A DNA stretch of 64,000 nt, taken from IMG/VR virus record IMGVR_UViG_3300028030_000008, positions 21,700-85,699 of that record; one strand, given 5' to 3'. The number at the start of each line of letters is the position of its first letter. Position 1 is the first letter of the stretch. This document shows, one piece after another, positions 29,862-39,441 of this stretch. Origin of the DNA: a virus. Made by a program: the position numbers and the translations under genes. The notes under the pieces were generated by a model that saw only the letters and a list, made by a program, of their open reading frames with translations, did no database searches and was not told the origin of the DNA.

Positions 29862-30494
29862 GTGGAAATTAAAGCAGGTCAAGTATTCGAGGAATTAACG
29901 AATGGCACAGTGTTTGTTGTCAAGAAGGTTTTAGCGCCCGTCAACGGAAACCCTATTATCGCAGTTGATACGTTTGGACAAAGACGCAACATAGAGTACA
30001 TCAAGAAGGAATGTCGTCTTGTTAGTGAAAAAGCAATGTTTCCCGAAGAAGCGCCATCTTCATTCAAAATTAAGGTAGGTCAAACGTTTGAGGAACTATT
30101 AACCGGTAAAGTATTTACTGTTCAAGAGATTTTAACATCTATTGATGGTAGCAGAGCAGTTGCAATTGGTGCAAACGGCGAAAGATATGACACATCGTTC
30201 ATTAAAAGACAATGCCGTTTAATTGGGGTCAAAGAAGAAACCCCATTACCATCTAGTATTAAGGCGTACATCATAGAAAACCACACAGTTACACATTTTT
30301 CACAACAAGACCCCTGGACGTTTATAGAAATAATGGTTACTTATGAAGGCCATGAATACTCTGGTGTTGGCTTTGCTCGTAGGGTTTACAAGGATAAGTG
30401 GATCGCAGAACTCGGTAGGGATATTGCTCTTGGTAGAGCTATCAAGGACGTAATTCGCAACATTGCCAATAACGATTGGGCTATTCCATTTTAG
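29862..30494 (+). CDS. Protein with two SH3-like repeats and a DUF1876-like domain
   Basis: The 210-aa protein starts with GTG 29862, 6 bases after GGAGG; TTG 29850 is unlikely. Residues 1-50 and about 70-125 are tandem copies of one domain (IKAGQVFEELTNGTVFVVKK and IKVGQTFEELLTGKVFTVQE). The C-terminal third (EIMVTYEGHEYSGVGFARRV...) resembles DUF1876, a dsRBD-like fold, and is shared with the next gene. Nucleic-acid binding is likely, the reaction unknown. Confidence 0.83.
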   Translation: MEIKAGQVFEELTNGTVFVVKKVLAPVNGNPIIAVDTFGQRRNIEYIKKECRLVSEKAMFPEEAPSSFKIKVGQTFEELLTGKVFTVQEILTSIDGSRAVAIGANGERYDTSFIKRQCRLIGVKEETPLPSSIKAYIIENHTVTHFSQQDPWTFIEIMVTYEGHEYSGVGFARRVYKDKWIAELGRDIALGRAIKDVIRNIANNDWAIPF

Positions 30495-30502
30495 GAGATA
30501 AA

Positions 30503-30916
30503 ATGACAGCTAGGGCTAAGGAAATCAAAGAAGACCTTTTCAAGCGTAATTTTGCGGAACTTGCCAAGGTGCTAAGTTCCGATGGTGTACTGCCCAGTGT
30601 TACTCTTTTGAGTGAAAAAAAAAACGTATTACCGCCCGCTGGCACGGAAGAAGCGTCTTTGTTTTTCAATATCAAAACGTATGTTGAGAAGAATTATCAA
30701 ATTAGTGACTTTTGGCAAAAAACTCCTTGGACTTATGTCGATGTGTATGTTGTTTACGATAATAGGTCTTATTTTGGTACAGGTTTTGTTCGCAGAAACT
30801 ATAAGGTTAAGTGGAATAAAGAGGCTGATATGGACGCTGCTTTGGCTAAAGCCATCGAAACTGCTACTTTTAGTATCATTAGTTTTTTAAGGAGACAAAA
30901 TGCTATTACTTGTTGA
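30503..30916 (+). CDS. DUF1876-like paralog of previous gene
   Basis: The 137-aa protein starts at 30503 after TAGGAGA. Its C-terminal part (TYVDVYVVYDNRSYFGTGFV and RRNYKVKW) is a clear copy of the last domain of the upstream gene, while the N-terminal 50 residues differ and the SH3-like repeats are absent. It overlaps the exonuclease gene by 17 bases. Confidence 0.82.
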   Translation: MTARAKEIKEDLFKRNFAELAKVLSSDGVLPSVTLLSEKKNVLPPAGTEEASLFFNIKTYVEKNYQISDFWQKTPWTYVDVYVVYDNRSYFGTGFVRRNYKVKWNKEADMDAALAKAIETATFSIISFLRRQNAITC

Positions 30917-31766
30917 TGCAAACTCAGTATTCGCTAGAGGCTATTTTGCTCCGGTGGACGATGAATACCAAGACAGTAAGCACTTTGCGGTGTACAGATT
31001 TGGGCAACGTCTTATTTCCTTCCTAAAAGACTATGAGCCAGAAACAGTTGTGTTAGCGTGGGACGGCTCAGTTCTTGTCCGTAGAGAATGGTATCCAAAG
31101 TACAAGGTTGGGCGTAAGCCTAAACCGGACGACTATTATCAGCAAATGGATTACACTAAAGGACTTGCTTTTAATTCCGGTTTCCTGAACGTGGAAATCG
31201 AGAACAGGGAAGCGGATGATGTCATTGCGGCTTACGCGAACTCTCATCGCGCAAATGTGTTAATCGTTACAGGGGATACGGATTTACTTCAACTAGTATA
31301 TGCAGAAGATTTCCTCAGTGTTCAAGTGGAACTTTTGAAGTGGAATCCGAAGATTGGCTCTCATCGTTTGCGGTTTGCAGCCCCAAGAGATGTTTATGAT
31401 TATATGGGTGTTTGGCCTAGTTGTGTTGCGGACTACAAGGGGATAGTTGGGGATTCGTCTGATAACTTTCCTGGTGTCACTGGTGTTGGCAAGGCAAAAG
31501 TTGCGCCTTGGCTAGAAGAATATGGAACGCTTGAGGAAATCTATGACTTTCTTGATGATTTACCCGGTATGAGGTTAAAATCTGGAAAGTGGTCAGCGGT
31601 TAGGCAAAAAATGATTGATGGTGAGGAAATGGCTTTCTTGTGCAGAAAACTGGCTAGACCGTTACCAATTGAAAGCAATGAACTTTCGTTTCCATTATTA
31701 ACCCCAAAGGCACAAGACATTCACAGTGCAATTAAAAAATTCAGGGAGGTACATGGTGAAAATTAA
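30900..31766 (+). CDS. 5'-3' exonuclease / flap endonuclease
   Basis: The 288-aa protein is a FEN-type nuclease removing RNA primers or flaps during replication. The acidic metal ligands are visible: LVDANS (start), AWDGS, READDVIAAYA and VTGDTDLLQL. The helix-three-turn-helix DNA grip, DYKGIVGDSSDNFPGVTGVG, follows, with K residues after it. Length matches phage T5 D15-type enzymes. It is probably the phage's main primer-removal enzyme. Confidence 0.93.
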   Translation: MLLLVDANSVFARGYFAPVDDEYQDSKHFAVYRFGQRLISFLKDYEPETVVLAWDGSVLVRREWYPKYKVGRKPKPDDYYQQMDYTKGLAFNSGFLNVEIENREADDVIAAYANSHRANVLIVTGDTDLLQLVYAEDFLSVQVELLKWNPKIGSHRLRFAAPRDVYDYMGVWPSCVADYKGIVGDSSDNFPGVTGVGKAKVAPWLEEYGTLEEIYDFLDDLPGMRLKSGKWSAVRQKMIDGEEMAFLCRKLARPLPIESNELSFPLLTPKAQDIHSAIKKFREVHGEN

Positions 31767-31971
31767 CATAGTAAATATTGGAATTGCCAGAAAAATGAAT
31801 GGAATAAAAGCTGCTCCTGCGGTTATTATTCTTGTCGAAAAGATACCAAGAGAGCGCACTTGTGAATACCATGAGGAACAAGCTCGTCTTCTTGCAAAAA
31901 CTCTTGAGGACGCATTGCCATATAGCACGCTAAAGAGTCTCACTAATACATTGCATCGAAGGTGGGGATAA
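31753..31971 (+). CDS. Small protein, partial paralog of next gene
   Basis: The 72-aa protein starts at ATG 31753 (or GTG 31756) after GGGAGG. The C-terminal part (EYHEEQARLLAKTLEDALPY...) matches residues 40-70 of the next protein (RYFDEQAQEIANALFEALPQ), indicating duplication. It overlaps the exonuclease gene by 14 bases. Function unknown. Confidence 0.76.
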   Translation: MVKINIVNIGIARKMNGIKAAPAVIILVEKIPRERTCEYHEEQARLLAKTLEDALPYSTLKSLTNTLHRRWG

Positions 31972-32400
31972 ATGAAAATAGTGAAATGCAGTATTGCTAA
32001 TCCACTTAATGACACAGAAGCGAAAAAGGCAATAATCGAGCTAACACACGGGCTGCCAAAAACCAACTCTTTACCAGAGACAGAGAGATACTTCGACGAA
32101 CAAGCGCAAGAAATAGCTAATGCTTTGTTTGAAGCGTTACCGCAAGGAACGTTTGACAGATTGGTAATTGCACTTATGTCAAAGAAGATGTCTCTGTATC
32201 ATGGAGTGTGTTCTAGTCTTGGCCGACAAATTCATTGGATGCCAGCTAGTGAAGCACTTCCTGTTGTTGGCTGGCTTGTACTTACAGTGGGTACTGATGG
32301 TGTTCTTGTTGGCACATATCATGTGGTTTTTAGGGGGTTGAATGGCGAAGAAATTCACGGCGTTACACATTGGGCTTACGTATCGGATATAGTACCATGA
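31972..32400 (+). CDS. DUF551-containing protein
   Basis: The 142-aa protein joins an N-terminal helical segment, shared with the upstream gene, to a C-terminal DUF551-like domain: HWMPASEALPVVGWLVLTVG ... THWAYVSDIVP. DUF551 is common in phages and of unknown function. It directly abuts the upstream gene and overlaps the methylase ATG. Confidence 0.82.
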   Translation: MKIVKCSIANPLNDTEAKKAIIELTHGLPKTNSLPETERYFDEQAQEIANALFEALPQGTFDRLVIALMSKKMSLYHGVCSSLGRQIHWMPASEALPVVGWLVLTVGTDGVLVGTYHVVFRGLNGEEIHGVTHWAYVSDIVP

Positions 32401-33155
32401 CAAAACTTCCCTTGATTGGGGAATTTTCACGCAACTCTATAGTTCAAGGTGACTGTGGAGAGTTGCTTGATAAACTTCCCGACGAGAGCATTGACTTGGT
32501 GATAACATCGCCACCTTACAATATGCTTGTGTCTTCTGGTGGTGGCGTGAAAAATAGTATGTCCGGTGGATGGGCAGCAGAACTAAGAAACGGTTACGAC
32601 AACTACGGGGACGATATGACTTGGCCTGAGTATATGGGATGGCAATATGAAATCTTGTTGAAGTTGTGGAGAGTTATCAAGCCAACTGGCGCAATCTTTT
32701 ACAATCACAAGCCACGTGTCCAATATGGGAAACTCGTATGGGCTATTCAGTGGATACCGGAGTCTACGCCGGTACGCCAGATGATTATTTGGCGAAGACC
32801 GGGAGGGTTAAACCACTCGAAGACTTTTTTCACCAACCAACACGAACATATTTGGTTACTAGCCAAGCCGGATTTCAAACTCAAAGGGAAGGGTATAATG
32901 GGTGATGTATGGGAAATGAAACCCGCGAAAAATCCTCATCCTGCGCCATTCCCGATTGACCTACCACGTAGGGCGTTGGTAGCATCTAAAATCCCAGATG
33001 GCGGCATTGTCCTTGACCCGTTTATGGGGAGCGGGACTACCGCCGTAGCGTGTAAGGAGGCTGGTATAAACTATCTTGGGTTTGAGCTTTCAGAGAAATA
33101 CATTGGGTGGGCTAACGAAAGACTTACTGCTATACCTGTAAGTTTTTCGACGTAA
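32397..33155 (+). CDS. DNA methyltransferase, N4-cytosine/N6-adenine (beta class)
   Basis: The 252-aa protein starts at 32397, overlapping the previous stop. Motif IV TSPPYNM is near residue 44 and motif I LDPFMGSGTTAVA near residue 217, in the beta-class order (IV before I). SPPY is more typical of N4-cytosine enzymes. It would modify phage DNA to escape restriction. No matching endonuclease is nearby. Confidence 0.92.
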   Translation: MTKLPLIGEFSRNSIVQGDCGELLDKLPDESIDLVITSPPYNMLVSSGGGVKNSMSGGWAAELRNGYDNYGDDMTWPEYMGWQYEILLKLWRVIKPTGAIFYNHKPRVQYGKLVWAIQWIPESTPVRQMIIWRRPGGLNHSKTFFTNQHEHIWLLAKPDFKLKGKGIMGDVWEMKPAKNPHPAPFPIDLPRRALVASKIPDGGIVLDPFMGSGTTAVACKEAGINYLGFELSEKYIGWANERLTAIPVSFST

Positions 33156-33162
33156 AAAGAGG

Positions 33163-33187
33163 TCGCCCGGCTGTGGGGACCGGGCGA
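33163..33187 (+). other. 8-bp GC-rich stem-loop after methylase gene
   Basis: TCGCCCGG (33163-33170) pairs with CCGGGCGA (33180-33187), loop CTGTGGGGA. There is no T run, so transcription may pass through; it may stabilise the upstream mRNA. Confidence 0.6.
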
Positions 33188-33274
33188 TTGAGAAAAAGGA
33201 GTAAGTATGGGGGAGTGTGGAGGCATTGGTATTGTACCTCACTATTTTTATTCAGTCAAGAAAAGGAGAGTAGT

Positions 33275-33838
33275 ATGGACGCAAAACAATTACAATTCAC
33301 AGTAACGTCGCTTGAGCCCGCTGTACGTAAAATACTCGAAACCGGATGGAACGGTGTACCTGGCGGTTCAGCCAGGCATGTTTTTAATGTAGTGATAGCG
33401 TGTGTCAATGGGACTTTAGTTGAGGACGCAGCATATTCGATGGATGCAGATTTCAGGAAAGCTGTTTTCGATTTAGATAAAGTAATTGATGTCAAAATCT
33501 ATCTCGAAAATGTATTGAGCGCTATCCTTGATATTGCCGGCGACTACAGTTTTTCTGTTGAAAACTTCCTTGTGTTAAGAGATGAAGAACGACTGGATAT
33601 GCTTCACCTGTTTTACAGCGACGATCTTGGAAAAGTTAAGCGTGTTCACTCTATTGGGGACAAGATATTTGTTATCGAGACTTACGCCCCGTTTCACGAC
33701 AGTGCACTGTTTTTCCCGTACTTTATCAACTTTGACGGAGACCGTGATAATTGCGTGTGGTTCTATGATATAAACCACGCAATCCTAATGGAAATCTCCG
33801 CGAAGTGGGGAGATGCGTTAATTAAATTAGTATCCTAA
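33275..33838 (+). CDS. Hypothetical protein
   Basis: The 187-aa protein starts at 33275 (MDAKQLQFTVTSLEPAVRKI...) after AAAGGAGAG. It looks alpha/beta, with aromatic-rich HDSALFFPYFINFDGDRD. No family recognised. Confidence 0.82.
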   Translation: MDAKQLQFTVTSLEPAVRKILETGWNGVPGGSARHVFNVVIACVNGTLVEDAAYSMDADFRKAVFDLDKVIDVKIYLENVLSAILDIAGDYSFSVENFLVLRDEERLDMLHLFYSDDLGKVKRVHSIGDKIFVIETYAPFHDSALFFPYFINFDGDRDNCVWFYDINHAILMEISAKWGDALIKLVS

Positions 33839-33850
33839 AACCCCAAAACC

Positions 33851-33859
33851 TGGTATAAT
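33851..33859 (+). promoter_or_regulatory. Extended -10 promoter before sbcD
   Basis: TGGTATAAT is an extended -10 with no clear -35 at proper spacing. A leader of about 10 bases with AAAGGAG precedes the ATG at 33876. Confidence 0.5.
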
Positions 33860-33875
33860 CACAAAAGGAGATTTC

Positions 33876-35027
33876 ATGCAGACATTTAAGTTTGCCCATA
33901 TCGCCGACGCTCATATTGGGCACGGGCAATGGTGGGGAGAGATAAAGAAGAAGCGCAGAGAAGACTTTGGTAACGCCTTCCTGTACGCAATTGATATGAT
34001 GATTTACCATGCTGTTGATTTTGTGGTGGACGCCGGCGATTTGGTTGATAAGCAATTTGCCCCGGAGTGGGATAGGTCTTTTGTGAGAGAAGGGCTTAAC
34101 AGGCTAAAGCAGAGTGGTATCCCATACTACGCAATTGACGGCAACCACAATTACAAGGACAGTATTGACGGGTTGTCTTTGCTGGACGAACTGGAAGATA
34201 TGGGGCTAGTTGAGCAAGTTGGTGAGTGGGCGCAGGTTTCATTGCAAGACGGTATCAGTATTGGTATATGTGGTTTGCCTTGGTCTGGCGCAGCTACACA
34301 GTCCTTACTCTCAAGTATCGGAGCGCCTGATTTTACCTCGCATTACAACATTCTTGTTGCTCATTGCGGCTTGGAAGGTTTAATGCCTCAAATGTACCCA
34401 GAAACAGTTCCTCTTGAAACATTCTACGGTATGAAATCCTATATTGATTACGTCGCTCTCGGTCACATTCACAAGCCGTTTAATGATGGCTTTATCAGGA
34501 TGCCGGGTTCTCCCGAAGTCTTGAATAAGGGTGAGGCTAATTACGATGGCGGTATCAACATTGTTACCGTAACTATTGACGATGATGGCAAGGCGACAAC
34601 CGAAGTCGAAAAAGTGGGAGTACCGCGCCGTCCCTGGGTATTTCTCGAAAGTGATGTTGGAAAATTTGACACCACAAGGGAGCTTTTTGCTGACATTCAA
34701 GATCAGATTGGGGATGAGGGGTTTTCTCATTTTACAAAAGAGCCAATTGTTGTTGTTGAGTTGACCGGGGGAAAAACATTCAGAGTCAATCGTCAAGGTA
34801 TCAGAGAGAGTATGGCAAAAGCGTATGGTGTATTTGTTTGTCAAATTGACGACAACTCTGTTCCCGTTGGAGTAGATACGGATGTTGAATTAACCGGCAA
34901 ACTAGCGTCTGAAATCGAGGTAGAGTTTTTTGGAAGGAACTTGGGTGATGACGCTCAAACTGCTCTTGAAATTAAGCGTCTGGTGTTGGCTGGATTTGAC
35001 AGTGAGAGAATATTGGAGGTGCTATGA
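33876..35027 (+). CDS. sbcD: SbcD/Mre11-like nuclease subunit
   Basis: The 383-aa metallophosphoesterase shows all five phosphoesterase motifs: IADAHIGH, DAGDLVD, DGNHNYKD, VAHCGLEG and LGHIHKP. With the SbcC-like ATPase downstream it forms the SbcCD (Mre11-Rad50, T4 gp47/46) complex, which resects DNA ends and opens hairpins to feed recombination. The stop overlaps the next ATG (ATGA). Confidence 0.94.
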   Translation: MQTFKFAHIADAHIGHGQWWGEIKKKRREDFGNAFLYAIDMMIYHAVDFVVDAGDLVDKQFAPEWDRSFVREGLNRLKQSGIPYYAIDGNHNYKDSIDGLSLLDELEDMGLVEQVGEWAQVSLQDGISIGICGLPWSGAATQSLLSSIGAPDFTSHYNILVAHCGLEGLMPQMYPETVPLETFYGMKSYIDYVALGHIHKPFNDGFIRMPGSPEVLNKGEANYDGGINIVTVTIDDDGKATTEVEKVGVPRRPWVFLESDVGKFDTTRELFADIQDQIGDEGFSHFTKEPIVVVELTGGKTFRVNRQGIRESMAKAYGVFVCQIDDNSVPVGVDTDVELTGKLASEIEVEFFGRNLGDDAQTALEIKRLVLAGFDSERILEVL

Positions 35028-35449
35028 AAAAGCAAACTACTCTGGTTGTACAACGGGCGGATATTGATAAGCTTGATTGCGATTTACTTTTGTCTGATTT
35101 TGGTATTGACGCAACAGATGAGGAGCAGTATTACCGTGTCGGCATTGTCAACAATGGAGTGTGTGGAATATCGAGACTTTTGCTGAAAAACACAACACCG
35201 CATGACGCTTATGCGCTAAAACTTACTTCTGGTAACATAACAATTAGCGTCATTGCTGAGTGCATAGGTGCTGTTGCAAAATCGGTAAACTCTGGTATAG
35301 CTACAGTTGACATCTTTTGCAATTGCCGCCCTAGTACCGGTGATAGCGTGGGTGGTATTATCGTCGAGCTAAAAGATAATTTCGGGAATGGACAAAACTG
35401 CTATACGCATGAAGCGCTCCTTGATGTTGTTGAGGTGTTAAATGGTTAA
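35024..35449 (+). CDS. Hypothetical protein between SbcD and SbcC
   Basis: The 141-aa protein (MKKQTTLVVQRADIDKLDCD...) is beta-rich with small polar and hydrophobic alternation. It overlaps both neighbours by 4 and 8 bases, so all three are translated together. It may be an accessory of the SbcCD complex. No family recognised. Confidence 0.84.
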   Translation: MKKQTTLVVQRADIDKLDCDLLLSDFGIDATDEEQYYRVGIVNNGVCGISRLLLKNTTPHDAYALKLTSGNITISVIAECIGAVAKSVNSGIATVDIFCNCRPSTGDSVGGIIVELKDNFGNGQNCYTHEALLDVVEVLNG

Positions 35450-37796
35450 ATCAATTCAACTCAAGGATTTTTGTTCTCACGAAGATACTTTTATCGAGTT
35501 CACGAGTGGCGTTAATGTAATTACAGGGCAATCCGACGCCGGTAAGTCAAATATCATTTACGCCATTCAGCTTGCGTTATTCGATTCCGTCGCCAGTAAA
35601 TTCAATAAAATGAGCGATATGATTAAGTGGGGCGCAACGGTAGCGGAGATTGAGATTAGCCTTGAGTTTGCAGGACAAGAGGCTACCATCGAGCGTACCA
35701 TTACTAAATCGTCAAGCTCTTGGCGATTAGAGACACCGGATGGAATTTACAAAGGTTCAAAAGAAGTAATCCCTCATCTTCTTGGTTTTCTTCAACTTTC
35801 CCCAACAACAAACTTGCCCGTTCTATGGGACAATGCAATAGCCATCAATCAATTTGGCGTAAAGGATGGTTTCGAGAATACACCGACCAAGCGTAAAGAA
35901 ATCTTCAACAAAGTGCTTGGCGTTGATGATTATAACTACGTGTGGGGGAAGTTGGCCGGTGCGGTTTCTTTGCTGAAAGAACAACAGCAAGGGAAAAAAG
36001 AAAGCGTCATAGCGCTTGAACCCATTGCATCTCAGCTTGACGATTTAGCCACAGAGCTTGATATGATGTCAGATAGAAAGACTGAGATTGAAGGGACTCT
36101 TGTGTCAAAGGATGAGGAGCTTGGTGAGCTAAAGTCTCGATTAGACGAACTGGAAGGTGTAAAGGGCAAGATTGATACACTTAAGCAGGAAGTCGAGCAA
36201 CTGAAAAATAAACTTGCTGTAGCGAATAACGAGCTTGCTGCAATTGACATTGAAATTGAGAGCGCTCGTGCAAGTGGGGTAGTTGTTGCAGAGCTAGAAG
36301 TCAAAGTTAAGTCCCTTCAAGAGAGTCAAGAAAAACTCAAGGCGCTTGAGGAAGCGCTAAATTTAGCCTATGAGCAATTGAGAAAATACGACCAACTTGA
36401 TGCACAGGGCAAATCAATAGATGCGGAAATTAGCGTCCTGAAAGATAAACTTGCACGCAGGGATGTTTACCTTGATGAACTCGACAGAAATGAGGGCATA
36501 GAAAATGAGGTTCGTTCTCTGTCTAGTAAGGTTGATGAGGAAACAAGAAAACATGCAGCCGATACTGTAGCGGTTAATCTGGAAATTACTCAACACGAAG
36601 GCGTAATTAAAAATCTCAAAAGTGGCTATGGTGTATGCCCAACTTGTGGCTCTGTTCTAAATGATGATTATTGTAGCCTAAGAGTCAGTAAGCTGGAAGG
36701 CGAACTTGAGTCTCTTAGATTGCGTAAGGCGGAGCTAAATAACCGAGATAGCGAGCGCAATAAGGCGTTAATAAGTATGCGCTCAAAGTTAGACAACTTA
36801 CGCGCAAAACAAGGCAGGGTGCGCTTTGTAAGAGACGAGTTGTCTCGTTTTGATGGTACCGAAGACGATATAAGAATAAAGGAAAAATTACGAGAGAGTA
36901 TTGCCGCTCAACTGATGTATATGGCGCGTCCTAGCATACAGGAGGCAAAAGAGCTTGTTGATTTAGCCAAAGCGGAAGTTGATGCTTTTGGTAGAATCGA
37001 AGCTAATTTGGCTGTGGCGCAATCAAGTGCAAATAAGTTACCGTTACTTTTTGACAAAAGAAATAAGTTGCAAGAGTGGATTAGCTCTCTTCAAGAAAAC
37101 GTCAATGCTGTGTCTCTCCGGCTTAGTGATCTAGAGGGTGAGTTTAGTCAAGAGTTGCTGTTTGATACGCGCAATTCCGTTACATCGGTATCTACAGAAA
37201 TCGCGGCATTAAACGCAGAGTTACACTCGCTCGAAAAAAGCATCAGAGAAGTATCTGTTAGGTATAGGCAGGCCGAAGAAGCAAAGTCTTCTCTCGATAA
37301 ACTTGCGCTTGATATGAAGGCGGATGAGAAAAAGATGACTCGTCTGACAAGCATTAGGGGGACAATCCGCGAAGCGGCTGGTGTTATCGCCGGTAAGTTA
37401 GTGCCAATCATTTCCCATGAGGCAAGCAAGATGTTCCAAAAGGCGTGGGAAGGGCGCAAGGATGTTTCTCTTGAGTGGACACCGGACTACGCTATCAATA
37501 TTACTATTGACGAGCAAGAAATTGGCTACACTTCCGGTGGGGGGATGCAGGTACTCGCCGCTCTTGCCGTTAGGCTTGCAGCGATGAAAACTATTGGCTC
37601 AATTGGGCTTTTGGTGGCAGACGAGATAAGTATGGGCGCTGTTGACGATGAGCTTAAAGAGGTTGTTCCAAGCATGATAGCAGATGTTTCTGAATACTCT
37701 CAAGTGATAGCTATAGATCACGGCGGGCTATTTGACAATGTAATTTCAAATAAAATAAAGGTGTGGTATAGGGATGGAAAATCAATTATTAGCTAA
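35442..37796 (+). CDS. sbcC: SbcC/Rad50-like ATPase
   Basis: The 784-aa SMC-type ATPase has N-terminal Walker A (GQSDAGKSNII). Long coiled coils flank a zinc hook CPTCGS (about residue 400), and C-terminal Walker B (LLVADE) follows. The signature is TSGGGMQ instead of LSGGE. It powers DNA-end resection with the SbcD subunit. Length fits short phage versions (gp46 class). Confidence 0.94.
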   Translation: MVKSIQLKDFCSHEDTFIEFTSGVNVITGQSDAGKSNIIYAIQLALFDSVASKFNKMSDMIKWGATVAEIEISLEFAGQEATIERTITKSSSSWRLETPDGIYKGSKEVIPHLLGFLQLSPTTNLPVLWDNAIAINQFGVKDGFENTPTKRKEIFNKVLGVDDYNYVWGKLAGAVSLLKEQQQGKKESVIALEPIASQLDDLATELDMMSDRKTEIEGTLVSKDEELGELKSRLDELEGVKGKIDTLKQEVEQLKNKLAVANNELAAIDIEIESARASGVVVAELEVKVKSLQESQEKLKALEEALNLAYEQLRKYDQLDAQGKSIDAEISVLKDKLARRDVYLDELDRNEGIENEVRSLSSKVDEETRKHAADTVAVNLEITQHEGVIKNLKSGYGVCPTCGSVLNDDYCSLRVSKLEGELESLRLRKAELNNRDSERNKALISMRSKLDNLRAKQGRVRFVRDELSRFDGTEDDIRIKEKLRESIAAQLMYMARPSIQEAKELVDLAKAEVDAFGRIEANLAVAQSSANKLPLLFDKRNKLQEWISSLQENVNAVSLRLSDLEGEFSQELLFDTRNSVTSVSTEIAALNAELHSLEKSIREVSVRYRQAEEAKSSLDKLALDMKADEKKMTRLTSIRGTIREAAGVIAGKLVPIISHEASKMFQKAWEGRKDVSLEWTPDYAINITIDEQEIGYTSGGGMQVLAALAVRLAAMKTIGSIGLLVADEISMGAVDDELKEVVPSMIADVSEYSQVIAIDHGGLFDNVISNKIKVWYRDGKSIIS

Positions 37797-38280
37797 AGTT
37801 GTTAATTTACACATATCTTCTTATATCGGGACGGCAATTGGCGCAACTCATTTTTACGGTGAACTTCAAATGCGCGGCGAGGGTGATGTTGAGTTGTTTA
37901 ACGTTTTAACAACAAAACAAGCCATTCGCCTTAGAAAAGAAGGGTATAGCCACTACGAAGCAGGTGACAAGTACAGAGGTTTTGAATGTAAAGACGATGC
38001 GATAGCCGAGGGCAAGAGGGTATGGAAAGAGCATTTTCCAGACGCGCAATTTCTTGTTCTTGGGAAGGTTATTCATATTGAACCCAAAAAACTACTAGAT
38101 GCGCCCAATGACGATGTGATAGCCGAGGTAAATGCTATCGTCGATGAATACGACGAGCGTATGAAGAAATACGAAGGCCGGAAAAACCTCAGAAAACCAA
38201 TCAGCATGGAAGATGAAAGATTTTTCGACGATAGCTACAAGGAGTGGGTAAGGTTGCTAAATGAAGCTATTACAAACTAA
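37774..38280 (+). CDS. Hypothetical protein
   Basis: The 168-aa protein overlaps the SbcC gene by 23 bases and the next methylase by 20. It contains LTTKQAIRLRKEGYSHYEAG and an acidic/basic helical C-terminus. No family recognised. Confidence 0.83.
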   Translation: MENQLLAKVVNLHISSYIGTAIGATHFYGELQMRGEGDVELFNVLTTKQAIRLRKEGYSHYEAGDKYRGFECKDDAIAEGKRVWKEHFPDAQFLVLGKVIHIEPKKLLDAPNDDVIAEVNAIVDEYDERMKKYEGRKNLRKPISMEDERFFDDSYKEWVRLLNEAITN

Positions 38281-39430
38281 TCAGGTAGTAAACGGGGATT
38301 GCCTTAAAATAGTAAAGACGTTTCCTGAAAACAACATAGACAGTATTATCACCGATCCTCCGTACCACTTGAAATCAATTGTCGAAAGGTTTGGCAAGAA
38401 AAGCTCTGTGCCAGCGCAGTATGGCAAGGACGGTAGTTTTGCTAGACTGTCCGGTGGATTTATGGGTATGAAGTGGGACGGTGGTGATATTGCTTTCCGC
38501 CCTGAAACGTGGGCTGAGTTTCTTCGAGTGGCGAAGCCCGGTGCGACATTGATGAGCTTTGGTGGGACAAGAACGTTTCATCGTATTGCCTGCGCTATTG
38601 AGGATGCTGGTTGGATTATCTACGATACGATTATGTGGGTTTACCTGACTGGTATGCCAAAGTCCAGAGACATCGGTAAAGACATAGACCGCACACTAGG
38701 TTTCGAGAGGGAGGTAATTGAAACCAGAGCGCAGGGTGGGGCAAAATTCAGGGCGACGCAGGAGTTGATTGACAACGGCGGCTTCAACGATCCGAGCAGA
38801 ACTGAATATCAAGTAACTGCGCCTGCTTCCGATGAAGCAAAAGTGTGGGACGGATATGGCACTGGATTATCTCCTGCATTTGAACCCATCATTGTTGCGA
38901 GAAAGCCGGTTGACGAGACTTACGCCAAAAACGCCTTAGAGTGGGGTGTTGCTGGACTAAACATAGAGGCGGGAAGATTAAATGGCAATTGGGCCAAGAA
39001 CGTGATTTTGTCTGAGGAGTTTGCTAACGCCATTGGAGATTTGTCCAGTTTCTTCTATTGCCCAAAACCTTCAATTAAAGAAAAAGAGGCTGGATTAAAA
39101 GATTTTGCTCCGAAGAAAGTTGACCCATCTAGGCTTGAGGGAAATCCGGGCGGCGACAACCCAAGAAATAGAGGAGTGAATAAACGCAAAAATACTCACC
39201 CATCGGTAAAGCCGATAAAACTATTAGAATATTTAGTTAAGCTCACGAAAACACCGACGGGTGGTATTGTTCTTGACCCGTTTGCCGGTTCAGGAACGAC
39301 AGGTGTTGCTTGTAAAATGCAAGGCCGTCCGTATATTTTAATCGACCAAAGTGAAGAATATTGCAAAATTGCAGAAGCAAGGATAGCTGCATATCATACA
39401 GCAGTGCAGGCATCTTTGTTTGACATCTAA
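38261..39430 (+). CDS. DNA methyltransferase, probably N6-adenine (beta class)
   Basis: The 389-aa enzyme has motif IV TDPPYHL (about residue 36) and motif I LDPFAGSGTTGVA (about residue 345), with a long target-recognition region between. DPPY favours N6-adenine methylation. It is larger than the methylase at 32.4 kb and should read a different site. No restriction partner is visible. Confidence 0.92.
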   Translation: MKLLQTNQVVNGDCLKIVKTFPENNIDSIITDPPYHLKSIVERFGKKSSVPAQYGKDGSFARLSGGFMGMKWDGGDIAFRPETWAEFLRVAKPGATLMSFGGTRTFHRIACAIEDAGWIIYDTIMWVYLTGMPKSRDIGKDIDRTLGFEREVIETRAQGGAKFRATQELIDNGGFNDPSRTEYQVTAPASDEAKVWDGYGTGLSPAFEPIIVARKPVDETYAKNALEWGVAGLNIEAGRLNGNWAKNVILSEEFANAIGDLSSFFYCPKPSIKEKEAGLKDFAPKKVDPSRLEGNPGGDNPRNRGVNKRKNTHPSVKPIKLLEYLVKLTKTPTGGIVLDPFAGSGTTGVACKMQGRPYILIDQSEEYCKIAEARIAAYHTAVQASLFDI

Positions 39431-39441
39431 AGGAGATTACA

